From Oreocharis arfaki (lineage: Eukaryota; Chordata; Aves; Passeriformes; Paramythiidae), in contig VZRR01012889.1 in the NCBI GenBank assembly GCA_013398015.1, positions 62,001-126,000 on the forward strand: DNA of 64,000 nt. The letters run 5' to 3'. The notes under the pieces were generated by a model. It was not told the origin of the DNA. It did not search any database and was given only the letters and a program-made list of their open reading frames with translations. Both the position numbers and the translations under genes were made by a program. Positions within the stretch are counted from its first letter, which is position 1, and each line of letters starts with the position of its first letter. Of the stretch, positions 13,701-28,700 are shown in pieces.

Positions 13701-16700
13701 GTTACGTGACAAAGTGTCAGAAGACAGTGATGTCCAATTCTTACTTGAAAAGCAAGAGAGTTAACTGCCAGAGTCTGGTTTTTAAAAATCAGGAGAAATT
13801 GTCCTGAAATCTTGTATTAAGATTTAAGAATAGAGTATGGTGAAAACGCAATTAGCAATGCTCAGTAGCATATAGGTGGGTTGCAATAATGACAAAACTC
13901 TAAGTGGCAATGTGCTGGAAAAGAAAACCAGTCTCACTGACCTGTTAGAGTGGTTTCTCTGCGCCTCTATGTTCTGGGGCTTGGTGCTGGTGGTGGGTGC
14001 GTTTGGCTGCAAGAGCAGCGCTGTTACTTAGCAGAAGTGATTCAGCCAGCTTGTGTGTTCTGGTAACACAGCCCTGATTTTCCCAGGTGCAGCAGTACCA
14101 GCAGGCTCTCCTGCAGCAGCAGATGCTGGCTCAGCAGCGGGCACAGCAGGTGCAGTCCCCTGAATATATCACTTCTCCACAAGACTTTGCACCGGCCTTA
14201 ATCTCCTACCCCAGGTCACTCCCAGTGCATGGTGGAACAGTGGCAGATCCTCCCTACCCTACAAACAGGTGAGAATTGTGGCTCAGGTGAGCCCGAGGGT
14301 TGCTCGTGGTTTACATTACTGATTGTGGTTAGCACTGCCAAATCCTTTCCTCAGAAATTACTTGCTTTGATAGTAAGAGATTACTTAGAGCAGTTGGACA
14401 GTGGGTGTTCAGTGATAAAGGATATTTTGGGAGCAAAGTGAGACAGTTTGTTAGCAGATGAGCCTGGTACAATTTCTATCTGTCTTCCAGTATTTCTTGT
14501 TCATGCTCCAGGAACTGACTGCTAACCACTTTGCTTGGGATGGTCAGTAGCCTGTTTTGAATGAGGTTATCTGCATCTGAAAGGAATTTCAAACACCCTA
14601 TTAAGAGCAGCTTTGTAGTTGGCATTGATGTGCTAGGGCTGCTAACTCCTGTGCTCAGAGGTGTGACCCGAGTATGTAACAGGACGTACACCTCAGAAGA
14701 GTTGCGGTCCCTCAGCAGTGGCCCTTGGACCTGCCTTTGCTTAATAAATGGTGATAAATGATGGCTTTCTCATGAGTTCTTCTGAACAACAGTGTATGTG
14801 ATTAAAAAAAACCCCTTCCTTTCTGATTTAAAAATAAAAAACCTACAGATTTGTCCAGTTTCACTGATGTTAGAAACCGGGTTATATATTTATATAGATT
14901 CCTATAGGCTTCCCTTAAATTGGCCTTCTGATTTTTTGGGATGAGGTCTTAATGCATGTGTGCTGCTTGTGTGTAGGACTTGGCATCATAAAGCATGTCT
15001 CAGATTTTGACCCTGATAACCAATCCTGTCATGTTTCTCTTTATTTGCTTCCTTGAACTGACTCTACAGGTCAGGTATTCCTGATGCTGAACCGATTGCC
15101 AGTTACCCAAAGCAGAACATCAGTAACCCACCTGATATGTCAGGTTGGAACCCATTTGGAGAGGACAATTTTTCCAAGTTGACAGAAGAGGAGCTGCTGG
15201 ACAGAGAGTTTGACCTACTAAGATCAAGTAAGGGACGCTTGAAGGCTTACTTTGCTTCCCAGTAAATGAGGGCTCTGTGGTTGCTCAGCAGTTCCAAGAG
15301 GTCCTGCTTGTCCAAGGACCGTGCAGGCTGTGTACAGAACATTCTTTCTGAGCATTTGAGGGCACAGTTGGGCCTGTCTTCCTTTCCTTCTCCTTTTTGA
15401 AAACATGGGCAATAGGAACTCACTGTCTGAAACTGGTAGTTACTGGCTCAATTACTGCAGAAATGGTAATGTCTTAGCTCTTCTACACTGCTTGTGTCAC
15501 CCTCACTGCCAAGAGGCTCTCAACAGCAGAGGTATGTTGTCAGATGGGAAGAGAATTTTGGCTGCTTGCTTTATTCCTTTCCAGCTTTTTTCTTGCACAC
15601 CAGAGCAGAAGATTCTGTGGGTCTGATATGTCCTTTGAAAATGCCTGAAAGAAAATTGATCTATTACATTATGTTAATGTTTTGTACTGTCCTTTTTGAG
15701 TGGCTACGTGTAAGGGCTGTTTTATTGTACTGATACGGCAATAGTTGAATAAACTTTTTCCTCATGAAGTCAGTTATCTCCATGGTTTTTACTTGGAATT
15801 ACTTTATGTGCTTAATTGCTGAACACCTGCTTGTTAGTTGCTCTTCCTATAACTGGTTTTGTTGAGATCAGATTTATTAGTGGGACTTGGAAGATGTGAC
15901 TATGTTAAAAAACAGATTGTGTATGCTCGGCTGTCTGTCAGCAAGTTTCTTGCAATTAAAAGTACAGTAAAGTTGAATTTCGAGTAACTTAAAAAACTAC
16001 CTTTGGCTTCAGTTGAGTATTTTTCTTATGGGACGTGCACATGATCTGTTAATCCTCTAGGAGAGTGACTGGGTGGGTTTATTTGTGGAACTGGTTGATA
16101 GTTTTCCCTTGTATCCTGTGTTGATTGAATCAGACTCCTGTTTTTGAGATGGGAATGTAGCCTGCACACATTTTACAGTCAAATGTCTCACTGCTAACTG
16201 GGAAGAATGGCGAAGGTACTAGCTGAAATTAGGCATTCCTTCCAAATTCAAGTTGAGGGCTTGATTCATTAGTAGAATTGAATATCTGAAAGCATGCTCC
16301 TTCCAGATGCGGCCCGAAGTCTTTTGAAATAACTCACTCGTGAATGTGGAGCAGGTTAGTTTGAACCAGAGGTCAGCACAGCACCATCCACTTTCAGAAT
16401 CTGTAACTGCTGGGCTGCTGGCAGTCCTTGTCTAAGTTTGGTTAGATTGAGTTGGTTAAGCCACAAGCTTTGAACAAATGCAAGTACCAAAGAAGACGAT
16501 AACCAAGGCACGTTTTGGGCTCAGGTCTTCAAGGTAATTCAGTGCACAGGAGAGCTGAGTGTGATAACACACTTGTTATGCTGTATCTGAAAAGTAAACT
16601 AAACTCAGCAGTGCAGCTCTGCTCAGTAGTAACCAGCATTAGGGATTTTAGTCACTCTGGTAGAGAAAATGCAGAAATAACCCCACATGACTGCCTTGCC

Positions 16701-19700
16701 AGCAGCACACTAGATGGCAGCCTTCCCTATGCGGGTGGGCTGCCTTACAGCTGCTCTGAGCTCCTGGGGCTTGGTGTCCCTCAGAGGAGGGGGAGCACTG
16801 GTGGTTTGTGTCTGTGTGTGCATGTAGATGCACACATCAGAGCCTTCAGAGACCTTTTAACTTTGCTTTTTGATACTGAGGGTGTTGTGCCAAAGATCAT
16901 ATGAGCATACCTGGCAATGTTAATGCCTTTGCTGCAGTCAAAGCAGAAATAATTATACTTCATGTTGTCCACTGATACTTTCTCAGACTTGGGTGGAAGA
17001 ATGAGGGATCAGGAGATTTATTGTAAAATTAAGTCTTGTACCTATAAAATTGCCTTTAGCTGCATAATACTTACTGGAGTTTCCTTAGATATGAATTAAG
17101 GCTGAAGGCTGAGTTCTCTTTAGATGTAGGTTATCTCTTATGAGGAAAAAAGGCTGTTGAGTAGTAACTAACTCTTTTGCCATCTAGAGAAAAGAGAATT
17201 GCAGATGTGGATTTGATAAGTGGTTCTATTTTTCTGTTACTAAATGCAACTGCTGTCCTGTACTTTATAATACATACAGTGGTGTGTAAGTTTGTGGTGC
17301 TGAGTAGTGTTCAAAACATGAATCCTTTCTTTCTTTTTTCAGAAACCTAGTTGTATTGTTGAGCGGATGCTTTATACATAAATTAAAGATGTTTCTAAAT
17401 CTGGCAAATATTTTTAAAGCTTACATGTTTATGACAGTAACACCTAAGTAAATATACACAGCCTTAGAGGATGAAGATGTCACAATTTTTCAGGCTGGCA
17501 TTACCATCGGATTTCGTGTGTTGAGGGGCTTAATGTCAGTGCATGCAGTGGTGGGTACTGCTGGGGTGATTAATCACTTCTCTTGTGAAAGGGCATCCAA
17601 TTCCTAGGACAGAATACCTTGCTTGTATTTGGTGAGTGTTTTCCTAGTAGAATGATGCGGGTTGCAGTATAAGGTGATGTGCAATTGGATGGATTTCTGA
17701 ACTGGGCGCCTTTGTGGAGAGCTGTGACACGGAGTGACAGATTGGAGCTCCTGGCGCTTGTTGTTTCTCTGTTGTTGGTGTTGCTGTGATCATCAGTTAG
17801 TGATGGGCCAGAAGCGACATCTGATGCTGCATTTCTGACAGTGCTGTGAAGAAGCAGATTTCTTAAACAGCTCCTGTAACCAGTTAATCATCTGTGCAGA
17901 ACTGGGAGCCAAGAAAGCGAGTATGCTTTTTCACCGGGAAAAAAACCCCAGCCTGGCTTTCAGAGCATTGCACAAAGACTGTTGTTAGGCTCAGGATCAC
18001 CCTGGTGCTCCAGCAGGGACAGGTGTGGGTGCAGAACCTCCCAGGTACTCTGCCTGTCTCCTTGCCAGTCTGTGCAGTAGGAAGCAGCTGCCCGGACCAG
18101 CTGTGCTTCTTACAAGCCTTTCTTCGTCAAAACCGCTTGCCAGAGAATATATTCCTCTCTCACCCTGTACAGTGCATAGCTTTGCATAGGTGTAAGTCCT
18201 GCCATTTTTATTTTATTTTACTTTATTTTTTGTTCTGTTTCATTTTGTTTTTTACAGACAGGCTGGTGGACAGGAGAGCATCTCCAGATAAGAATGTGGA
18301 GCCACATGCTGCTCCACAGACAAGTCCTCCTGAAGATCCCTTTGGTTCTGTTCCTTTCATTTCTCAGCAAGGCAAGTTCCATCTGTGACATGATTACCTC
18401 GTAGCTGTGTGCATACATACATGTAGGTGTACGTATCTGCTGAAGCGTGCACAGCAGTTCAGTGACCAAAGAATGGCAAAGGGCTCGGCTGCCTCCTAAC
18501 AGCACATGGGTTGAAGGGCTGTGTTAGTGTGTTCATTACCTCCAATTAAAACCACTTGTGCATCCAGCTCCTGGTGCCTGTGGAGCCTTGGGACAGACTG
18601 TGTAGGGTATGGTTCTGCTGGGCCAGTGCAATGGGCATCACCTGGGCGGAACCACAAGTGCTTTTGCTGAAGGCAAATTCCTTGCTAAGGCCAGATTTTG
18701 TTACTTCCTTGTAGTCTGCTTCTGGCTCACACTGTTTCTGTAGTTCAGTTCTCCGGCCAAGTGAAGACAGTAAGCTTCTATGCATTTAATGCACAGTTTT
18801 GGTACAAGTTGAGTCAAACCCAAACATTTTATATTGTCTGTACATGGGGAGGGTGGGTATTCATTATCGGTTTTCAGTTCAGCTTTGACTATGTCTGCCT
18901 TGAAGCAAAGTAAAAGTAATGTGTTATGTGGGCATTGTAAGTGGGGAAACTGCATTATTCTGCAACTTAAGCAACAGTTTTAACATTTGGTTGATCAGCA
19001 CTTTAGTATTTATTTTGGTACCTTTGACAAAGTAAAGCCTGTGTGGTAGTTGAATGGTAAAAGGAGCATCAGTCACTTCTGGAGCCACTTAGGTTTTGTT
19101 GCGAGTTCTTGTGTGATAAAGGTGCCTTAGTATGACTTGTTAAGACTGTTCTTATGGAAGTTCAAAAGCTCAGGTAATGTGCCTTAAAGTAAATCAGCTG
19201 GGGTCAGTCTAAGTTAGTATCTGTGTTTTCTCTCACTTTGATCTTGCCTTTTTGGAGGTGCTCTGCTAGGGCTGCATAGTGCTCATGAGTGCTCCACGTG
19301 GTGAACAGGGTAACGCTGTTGTGTTCTGCAAAGCCTTTGGTAAAAATCCCTCTGTGCCCATGGCTGCTTCCTGTCCCTAGACCTGAATTCATTCTGCTTG
19401 CTCTAGGACTGTGTTCTTAGTTTGTGTTGTTGTTCTCCTCACTCAGGACAAGTTCGCTTTCTGTCACCTTGTTCGTGTTCGGTAGTTCAGTGCCGTGGGA
19501 AAGCCATTTAAGTGAAGAAGGGTTTACTCTATTAGGTGCTGTTTGCAAGGGTTTTCCCTGGCATCTTCGTTCCAGAGGTTGCTTTGACTTACACTTGAGC
19601 CTGAATTCACATGCAAAACAAGCAGGAACAGTTTACACTCCATTTAAGATGGGGACCATCAGGTACTCGGTCTCATGCCAAGTATTCATACCCTTGTGTC

Positions 19701-22700
19701 CAGAGATTGCTTTCCTCACCTGAGATCTTAGAAACACATTTGATTGTTGCTGGTTTTTAGATGGCTGTAATATAGCTTTAGATTGTAACAAATGTCCTCA
19801 CTGTAATGTATCATGTGCTTTATTTTTGTTACTTGGAATCCAAGCTCTAATTCTTGACATACTGAAAAGAAAAAGGGAGCTGCTTCTATTAAGGGGAGGA
19901 AAAATCCCCAGAAATTCAGTTATGACCGGAAAACCAGGCTGTTTGAGACATGTTGAGCTGGTTGTGAACTGGTAGGTGTCGCACTGGGAAAAAATTGTGC
20001 ATTTTTCAATAGCCTTTTTTCCTATGGACTTGTGGCTGACATTTAAACAAGAGTAAATGTGGTTTCAAGGAAGGTATTGTTAATTATGTGTTAACTGTGA
20101 ATTGCACTTAGTGAATTAATCAGATACAATAAATCTTTAAATGTTAATATTAATCTTCTAAAAGCTGGTTTGTGTTCGCCACTGAACTGTTCTTGGTAAT
20201 GTCTTGAAAAGAGGTGTTGCAAGACAGCTGAGAAAAGGAGCAAGCTGTTGACTTGGACATATTTAATTTCTAGCTGAAGGCTTTTTGGGGCAAACTTGAT
20301 GAACGTGCCTCCCTAATATTTTGATTTTCGCTTGTACTTAACACTCTTGTGTGACATATTCTTTCTAGTTTGTTCCTTGTGACTGTGAAACACGTAACTG
20401 AGAAGTAAACCACCTGTGTCCGTTATTCAGGGCAGCCAAGGGCAGGTCACTGCTCGGCAAGTGGCACAGGGGGTTGATACTTTGAGGGAAATTCCAGCAT
20501 TTGCGAGAGAGACTCTTGGATCTTGTTAAAGCACATGTTTCATTTCCTTATTGTAATGTGTCTTGGGCCAAATGTGAAGTGTGTTAGCACTATTTGCCCA
20601 GGGCTCTGACTACCGAGTTCTGACTTGTTGAATTACAATGAGATGAAATGTTGACTTTATAAACACAGGATTTTTAAAGTAAATAAAATTGACTTTCTTG
20701 AAAAGTGACATTTCTTACTGAAGTTGTGTTCTACTGTATTGACCACAGTTCCAACTCAAAGGCTGGGTTTTTCATGCTTGGTTTTCCTTGCTGTGGCATA
20801 GGTCTGATGTATAAATGGTGTATGTGGGCTGTGGCTCAGTAGAGTCACCCAGAGGATTCCTCCTGTTCTGGAGGCTTAAAGGCTCTCTGCTGAAAGCAGC
20901 TCTTCACTCGGTAATTGACTGATTCCTGCCACGTCCTGAGAGAGAGCAGCAAGATGATGAATATCGTGTGTTGTCTTTGGACTCACCACATCAGGTGCTG
21001 GTAATGAGGCCACGTGAGTGTCAGCAGGTATGTTAATGTGTGTCTGGGACGGTGAGGCGAGGGAGCAGCAGAGGCTGGAACTGGAAACCTTCGATCATTG
21101 CTGGGAAGGTCTGTGAGCTGCTGTGACTTGGGATATTCCCTGTGGGGCTGAGAGTGCATTTCAGGCTGGCACTGCTGCAAGGATCACCAGGAAAAGAAAC
21201 CTGGAACTGGATGGACTATAGCTGCTTGTCTGTCAGACCTTCTGTGCTTATTCTTGTTCGGTGGGAATGGAGAGCCAGCAGCAATGTGTGTCCCTTGGCA
21301 TGCACAGAGGGAAAGGGGTCTGAAATGAGCTAATGGGTGTTGGGTTCCTCTCGATCTGGGGAATAGGGAAGCACTGTAGCAGCTCTTGATGTCTCTCACC
21401 CTCGCTCTGTATCCTATTAAAAGCATTCTCACAAGTAAACTTGCTACACACACTACTTTATGCCTGAATTTTTGTGGAAAATAGTAGTGCCTTAAGACCT
21501 GAGATGACTGGAAAAGAAACTTGGCCCCAGGAAAGAATTCCAGTGCTTGATCTGATAGAAACAAACCCGACGTTGCAAACTTCTTAATGAAAGAGAGAGA
21601 AGACAGCACAACTGAATAGCCAGCACTGTGGCACTTAGGCACTTCACACGTGGAAAACAGATCCTGGTTCTGGAACGCCCGAAACTGGATGGTGACAGTG
21701 GAAAAAACATCTCCCGTGGTCAGCATTTTGGAATGGAAGTTTTTTGATTCAAGTGTGTGTTAACCAGCTTGTGTTGTAATCCCCTTTGTTATTATCAAGT
21801 GTTTCAGAAGCTCAGGAGAAACACGTTTTGTGCTGCTTTCAAATGTACAAAGGAAATGTCATGAACATAGAATAATTTGCTGGCGAGTTGTACTCGGTGC
21901 CTTTGGTCATCTTGCATTTATTCACGCTAATGATTTGTGGGATGAAGCCAAGCTAGGATGGCCTTTTGCTTCCCTCAGCTTAATACTGTGATTCCCAGAA
22001 GGACTACAGGAATTGAGGTAACGCACAAAATTATATGGATGGGGCTGCATGAGAAGTGGAGATGTTGGGAAATGTTGTCTGAAGCTGTTTCAGGTGTTTG
22101 GTGCCCGTGGAGAATCTCCGTGAGCTGTCTCCTGGCCTGGATCTTGGATGGGGTTCTGGTTCAGGTCATCTCGTGAACAGTCCTGCTGAGTGTTGCTACA
22201 GATCATGTGTGCTGTAGACGTGATCAAGTCACTTGGTTTTTGTAGCCTCCATGTAACCCCTTCCGAGACACTGCAGGCCTCTTCTCTGTGTAGAGACTGA
22301 ATAAAAGCGAGTCCAGTTCTGTAGCAGCTTCCTTCTGGCTTCCAGACTTCCCACACTCGGGGACGTGGTGGTGTCTTCAAACGGTTGCTGCAGGTGTCTG
22401 TCTTGGAATAAGAGGGGCTTTGTGGTGTGGTGTGCGTTGTCCCAGCTGTATGGATCTTGCAGAAAACCAGCTGTGTGCCACGGGAATCATCTGGAGCCTT
22501 GGACACATCCCTGAGAATCCCCTGCTGCAGTAGGTGCTGCTGGGTGTGCACCACGTTACAGCGGACACGTGTGATGTTCTGGCAGGAACAGACATGGGGG
22601 ATGATTTTCATTCAGTTGTTTTTTGTGTACTGCTTTAACAGGGTTTCAAAGCACTGCAAGTTCTGTACCCAGGGCTGTGGAGCCCTGGGACCACTGTGCA

Positions 22701-25700
22701 GACTGGGCCTTTAAGCGATACACAGCTTGCTAGAATTTAAGAAGGAATTATTAATATCAGACCAGAAGAAACAAAAAACACTTGAGCCGCTTTTATGACT
22801 TGAAAAATGCTCCTGCCAACAGTTGGTGTTTCATTGACAGCTGATGTTGATTGTTCAAAGATGCACAGACCTGTGCAGTGATCTGGCTGTTGTACAGCAT
22901 TTCACGTTTAGGTAACTTGACAAAGTAAGTTCTTACCAGTGTTTGTACTCATTGAGAGTTTTGCTGATGCTACTCTATACCTTCTTGGCTTTAGTTTCAG
23001 GTATTCATAGTGCTTGCTGAATGCAGATTCAGGATATTTCCCTGTATCAAGATCATCTTAAACTTCAGCTATTCTAGATATCACTTCCTAAGTAACCTGA
23101 AATTGTTCACCCGTCATAGGTATAAAGGGTATGTCTGGGCTCTGCCAAGGGTCTGCTTTTTCTCTCCAAAATGATCTTCGGATTTTTTAAAAAGTTTTTT
23201 TGCATCTTGGAGCAGTTATGGGCACATTGCACTATTTTTTTTGTGTTGTACTTTAATCTCTGGATTAATTGTTTAAAAGAATGTCAGCAATAGCTGCCAG
23301 GCACAAGTGTGGTGTTCTCCCATTTCTGTTGTTCTTGAAAATAGAGGTGATAAGACGTGTAAATCCATTACAGTGTTGAGCAGCTGCTGCCCTGGCTGCT
23401 GTGAGAGAACTGGTGCAGATTTAGTTGCAGCCCGCCGGTAATCCTTGGGCTGACATGTGGCAAATTGTTACGAAATGATGGTGGCAGTATGTTCCCAATT
23501 CCAAGGGAGCTTAAAGCTCTTATGCCCCACTCTTGGGCCGCCCCCGCAATACCCTAAAATGAGGGACCAGCAGAAGGCATGTAATTACTGCAGTTGTTAG
23601 AGGGAATTCATCCTCTTATAATCCTGTGTCTCGAAAAAGAACATCAGAGCAGAAAATTTCCTTGAAGATTGGGATCTTCTTATATGATTAAAGATGTTCC
23701 ACCTGGCTCGCATTTGAGCAAAGAACAATTGTTCCCTACAAGCTGCAAACCTGATTAGAAGTGTGGTAATCTGAACAGCACATTGCAAACAGATGTTGCT
23801 CACCAGTGTGCAGCATTGCCATATAAATATGTATCTGAACGTCTCTGCAGCAGTGTAGCCTGACAAGATTGCACGAAATCGACAAGACACAACATTTCAG
23901 TCTCTGGAAATCTGTTTGGCCAAAGCATTCAATTGTCCTTAAACAGGGCCTTGTCTCTTTTGGGGGGTTGTTTCTGTGTGTAGTGCTCTTTACTTCATTT
24001 GCTAACTTCATTAGCAGTGAAACAGGGGCAACTGTAGTGTACAAAACCAAACTATTCCTATCTTAGTTTGCAAACTGGTAGTTCCAGGGAGGATATTTTT
24101 GTTTCTTTGGTTTGGTTTTGATTTTTGCCTGTTGCAGTTTTATCCCTGTTCCTGGGAATAACCTGAAGCCACTGCAGCTGCAAAGGTGGGTGCAGAGATG
24201 GATTGTTCCCTCAGGGCTGGCCGGGTAGGGCTCAAAGTGTGCAGGATGGGTATCTTAGAGTAGTTTCTGCTTAGAGCAGGTAGGTCTGGTTGTTTCTAAC
24301 ACCCCAACACGCACGGAAGGATAAAGCAAAACACTTGTTCTTTCCTGACACACTCCATTTTGGGAGCAGTGACGTGACCATTCTGGAAGTACTCCTTGGA
24401 GTAAAAGTGTTTTCTTCAAACCCACGTTTCGGGAGCAGTTGCTGTTCACAGCATCATCTGATGTGTGCCACCTGCTTTCCAGGTGACATTGTTGATGTAG
24501 GGTCATATGTGCTGGCTCTGCAGCTTCAATAATAGTGAGCTCTTAGTGGAGGTTTTGAGTTTCTAATCACCGTTGGATAATTCCCAGTCTGTATGTAATA
24601 CCTAGACACTGGCTTCCTGCTGCGATAAGCAAGTCACACTGGTAACTCTGTCGAGGAGACTGGAGGAGGAGGAATCTCAGCTGAAGAGATGGAAATGTGG
24701 AAACCCTGTTCAGAAACCACTGCTGAGTTGAGATGCAGTTACTGGCTGTGCTGTGATGGTGTTAGTACAGGAAAAATCTTCTTCCTGTGTCTTTGAGTGG
24801 CCTCAAAATGAAGACATTTTGGAATGTGTGTTCTCATGTGCAGGGGCAGACATTTACAAATACGCACCTTGAGCTTCCCTTTCCTGTGGGCTGCCTCACT
24901 CCTGCCAGCACCAAGGCAGGTGTCTGCTGTATCCAGCGTGCCGTGGCATTGCCCTCAGTGGAGCAAGAGCCCACAGAACTGACCGGAGCCAGGACAGACT
25001 GCTGTGGGCAAAGTAAAAATGAACAAGTACGTCAAACTTTCAGTGTTCTCGTTGGCTATTCAAGCACTTCCCCTGTGTCTGCTTCTGCCAGCCAGGAAGG
25101 TGCTCAGCATTTCCTTGAAGAGTAGTTCAGAGCCCCGAGTACAGGGGGAAAACACCTGGCTTCATGTTGCTGTGGATGTATGTCTCCAGCAAGAGGGATT
25201 GCTCAGCGAATTGTTCCTGGCTTCATCCAAGTTCCTCTGGAGATTCTAGTTCTTCAACACAAGAGAGGAAACCTTAGGGTGCTAATACAGACTCCTGAAG
25301 GGCTGGGTTGTCTTGATGCTTGATTCCCAAGATAATTTGCTATGTGTTGCCAGCAGGAATCACAGGTCTCAGTAACAGGTGGGTCTGTTGGGGTGCTGGA
25401 GCAGCTGGAGTGCCAGTGCCAGTGTGTGGAGTGTGCCGAGGGAAATGTCCACTTTGCTGTACCCTCTGTCTGGAGAGGTCTGGGGCTGCACCTCGTGTGC
25501 CTCACATGGCCCCTTCAGCATCTCAGCTGCTCTTGGTAGCGGTTGGGTGTTCTGTCTTGTCAGTGCCCCTTAGAGTTTGTTTTCCAGGGACTCTGTGGCA
25601 GCAGTTAACAAATATTTAAACCTTTTGGGAAGTCAGGTGTATTAGATAACACTGCGGTTCAGTTCTTCCTTGGAAAAAAAAAAATTGCTTTACTAGTTGT

Positions 25701-28700
25701 TAACTGCATATTGAGATTAAGTGCAAAGGTCTATCCATTGCTTGGGTTTGTAAACTCTTGTGCATATGGACATAGAGAAAAGGTTTGTGCCTTTTGTTGT
25801 GGAAGTGGTGTTAACATCTAACCTAGAAATAGTCCCTTTTTCTTCTTTTAAATCTATTTGCATTTATGCTAACATTAGTGTTCCAGTAAATATTGGAAAC
25901 AGCAGGATTTGGAGGATAGGGGGTTGTACAGTTCAGTGTGAAGGCTGTACCTTTGGGAAATCTAAAGTAAGCAGCAAAATAATCCAGATTCTAATTTAGC
26001 GGGTAAAGCAAATATGTAGCATTTAAAATTACAGTAGATAAGAAGCAATCTGACACCAGAAGGCAAGAAGAAACAGCTCAAAGCCCTAATCACCTGATGT
26101 TTTTAGTCATTCTGGTCATCTTGTTTTTAAATCCATACATAAATTGTATTGGTGCTGAATTTTGATTATTTTAAGTGTAACTACAGAGGAGCGAGGAAGC
26201 TGGTGGATAAGGAAATCAGCTGTTAATTCCCTTTAAAAATGGAAGAAATGGCTCTTGTAAGACTGGAGCATAGAAAGAAAAGAATCTGGGTTGGCCTGCA
26301 AGTTGCTAGTTTCCTTGTTAAAGAAGGAATTAGCTGAGAAAATATTTTGTATATTGCAAGAACAAGAGTTATGAGCTGGATTTTGGCTGAAGATTTTTTT
26401 TGAGAAGTAGCGGATGCCTGTAGCCATCCCTAGCCTTTTCAATCCATTGAACACATGGAGTGGGACAAATGTCAGTGTTTTCTAACAAAGCCCTAAGTGG
26501 TGGAAGGTGTTGGTCTTGGTTGGGTGAGGCCAGGGTTCCAGTGCAGTGCTCTGGGTAGAGTTCTCTAATAACTGCTTGAACAGGAGCAGCCCTGGCCCCA
26601 GCTGGTGTCAGATGCTGGAGGTGTGAGAAGCTCATCCGCGATGCCAGGGTGCCTGTGACAGCCTCCCTGGGCAGAGTGGCACACAGGTTTTGGGCTGTGG
26701 CTCTGTGCCTGGCAGGAAGCGAGTTCTCGTGGCTGTTGCTGGTGTTACATGTAACATTATGCACCGTATTTGTGGCCAAGAGGAAAATCTCAAGGGCAAA
26801 TGTGCTTTACCCAGTGGAGGCTGAGTTGTTTTTATTTTCCTCCTGCTCCTTCTCTTCCAGTAGAAATCCAAGTCAGTTACACTCCTGAAAACCTCTCCCC
26901 ACAGCACAGGGCTCTGACACAGGGAGAAACGGGGCTTGCTAAGTGATGAGAGCTGTGCCAGTGCCACTGTGCAGCCTCCCCTGCTCTGGTGAGCGGTGCC
27001 AGTGCCGTTGTGCAGCCTCCCTTGCTCTGCCTGCTATTGCCATCTCTTTTTTGTACTGCTGCAAAATTTTTACTGCTTCCCGTGTTCCCAAGGCAACCAT
27101 ACCACAGAAGACTCGTCAGTGAATTGTTCTTTCAGTTCTAGCTGTCAGTGAATAGTGGGGAGGAAGCTGGTAGAGGAAAATGAGTAGATAAATTTCCTTG
27201 TCATAGAGAAGCTGAGCTGACAGGTTGCATTTAGACACAAAGCAGAAAGCACTGTTCTCAAACTTCAGGTAAAGCAAGAGATTTTTGTGCCTCAGTTGCT
27301 GCAGAAGTTAGGAGGAGCTGCTCTCATGACTAGATCGTTGTTTGTCAGAGCAGACTATCAAAGTAGAAGCACATCCAAAAATAGCTTATCTGCTTAAAAA
27401 AAAAATATAGTAAATTAAAGTGTTTAAATCCTGTTGCCTCCTGTTTCCCCGGGAGGAAAGTAGAGTACAGGAGAGTAGCTGTACAATGACTGGGTTTGAA
27501 AAGCTGTCTCTAGAGATCAGCTGTGTCCATTAGCCCCTTCTCTATGCCCCAAAAATGCTGGTACTGTGTTTCCAGGCACCTTGTGCTCAAGAAGTAAAGC
27601 TGGCAGCTCTGACTGTTAATTTTATGAATGTTGTTTGGAATACCAGATCTGATTTTTAGCTCATTTCCCTGCAGAAGTACAGGATGTATGTTTGCATCAG
27701 CTCCTGGGATGTGTGGCTGTGGGATGTGTGGAGTAAGTTTTGCCTTGGTATGTTTTAAGTTTTGCTTTTTTCTTTGGACCTGCAGGTTCCTCTGGAAAAC
27801 AAGTGGATAACTCAGCCAGCAATCAAGGAAATAACTTAGGGACCCCAACAAAGGCTGGAAAACTGAGCCATGCATTTAGAGATCCCCGGCCAGGGAGGAA
27901 AAGTGCAGAGGGGCACATGACGAAAGGTGGTGAGGAGTCAGAGAGTGATTTTGAGTCTGATCCTCCTTCTCCCAAGAGCAGTGAGGAAGAGGAAGAACAG
28001 GAGGATGAAGAAGTCTTGCATGGAGAGAACGGAGACTTCAATGATGACAATGATACAGAACCGGAGAATTTAGGCCACCGACCTCTCCTCATGGATTCTG
28101 AGGAAGAGGTGGAGGAAGAGGAGGAAGAAAAACAGAGCTCTGATTCTGATTGTGACCGTACCAAGCAAAAATGTGTGGAAGGGCTCCTGAGCACTCGGCT
28201 CAGAGATGGTGTGGGCAGCGGTGAAATCACAGAGCCCAGTCCAGTGCCTATGTCCCCGCCTGAGGTTCCAAGCACTCTGATCAACCCTGGCCAAGAATTC
28301 GATGTGTTTGGAGCTGTGCCCTTTTTCACTCTGCAGCCTCAGGCAAGAGAGAAGATGGACAAAGATGTTTCTACTCAGGTGGCTTTTCCTAGCCTAAGCC
28401 AAGAGCAGGATGACTTTGATGTTTTCACAAAGGCTCCCTTCAGCAAAAAGGTGCCCCAGCAAGATGGGCAGGGGTCGGGGATGGAGCCTCTGCTCTCCCC
28501 CACCTCTCCGCGGAGCGTGGATATATTTGGCTGCACCCCGTTTCAGCCGTCCCTTCTCCCCAAGTCTGCTGGGAGTAGAGAGGACCTGTTTGGGCTGGTT
28601 CCGTTTGAGGAGATCACAGGGAGCCAGCAGCAGCAGAAGGTGAAGCAGCAGCGGAACCTGCAGAAACTGTCCTCCCGCCAGAGGCGCATGAAGCAGGAGG

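Larger units (their letters stand above)
18372..27785 (+). other. BMP2K: BMP2K intron 15, largest intron in the window
   Basis: This 9414-bp GC-AG intron has the acceptor gacctgcag. I see mostly single-copy DNA, an imperfect 34-bp direct repeat at 26955-27029, and open frames up to 180 codons with no recognisable protein. No complete transposon and no clear further exon were found. Confidence 0.7.

Noticed and set aside
21184..21726. 180-codon open frame on the - strand in BMP2K intron 15
   Set aside because: No similarity to a known family that I can see, and no transposon or retrogene hallmark such as a poly(A) tail or target duplication.
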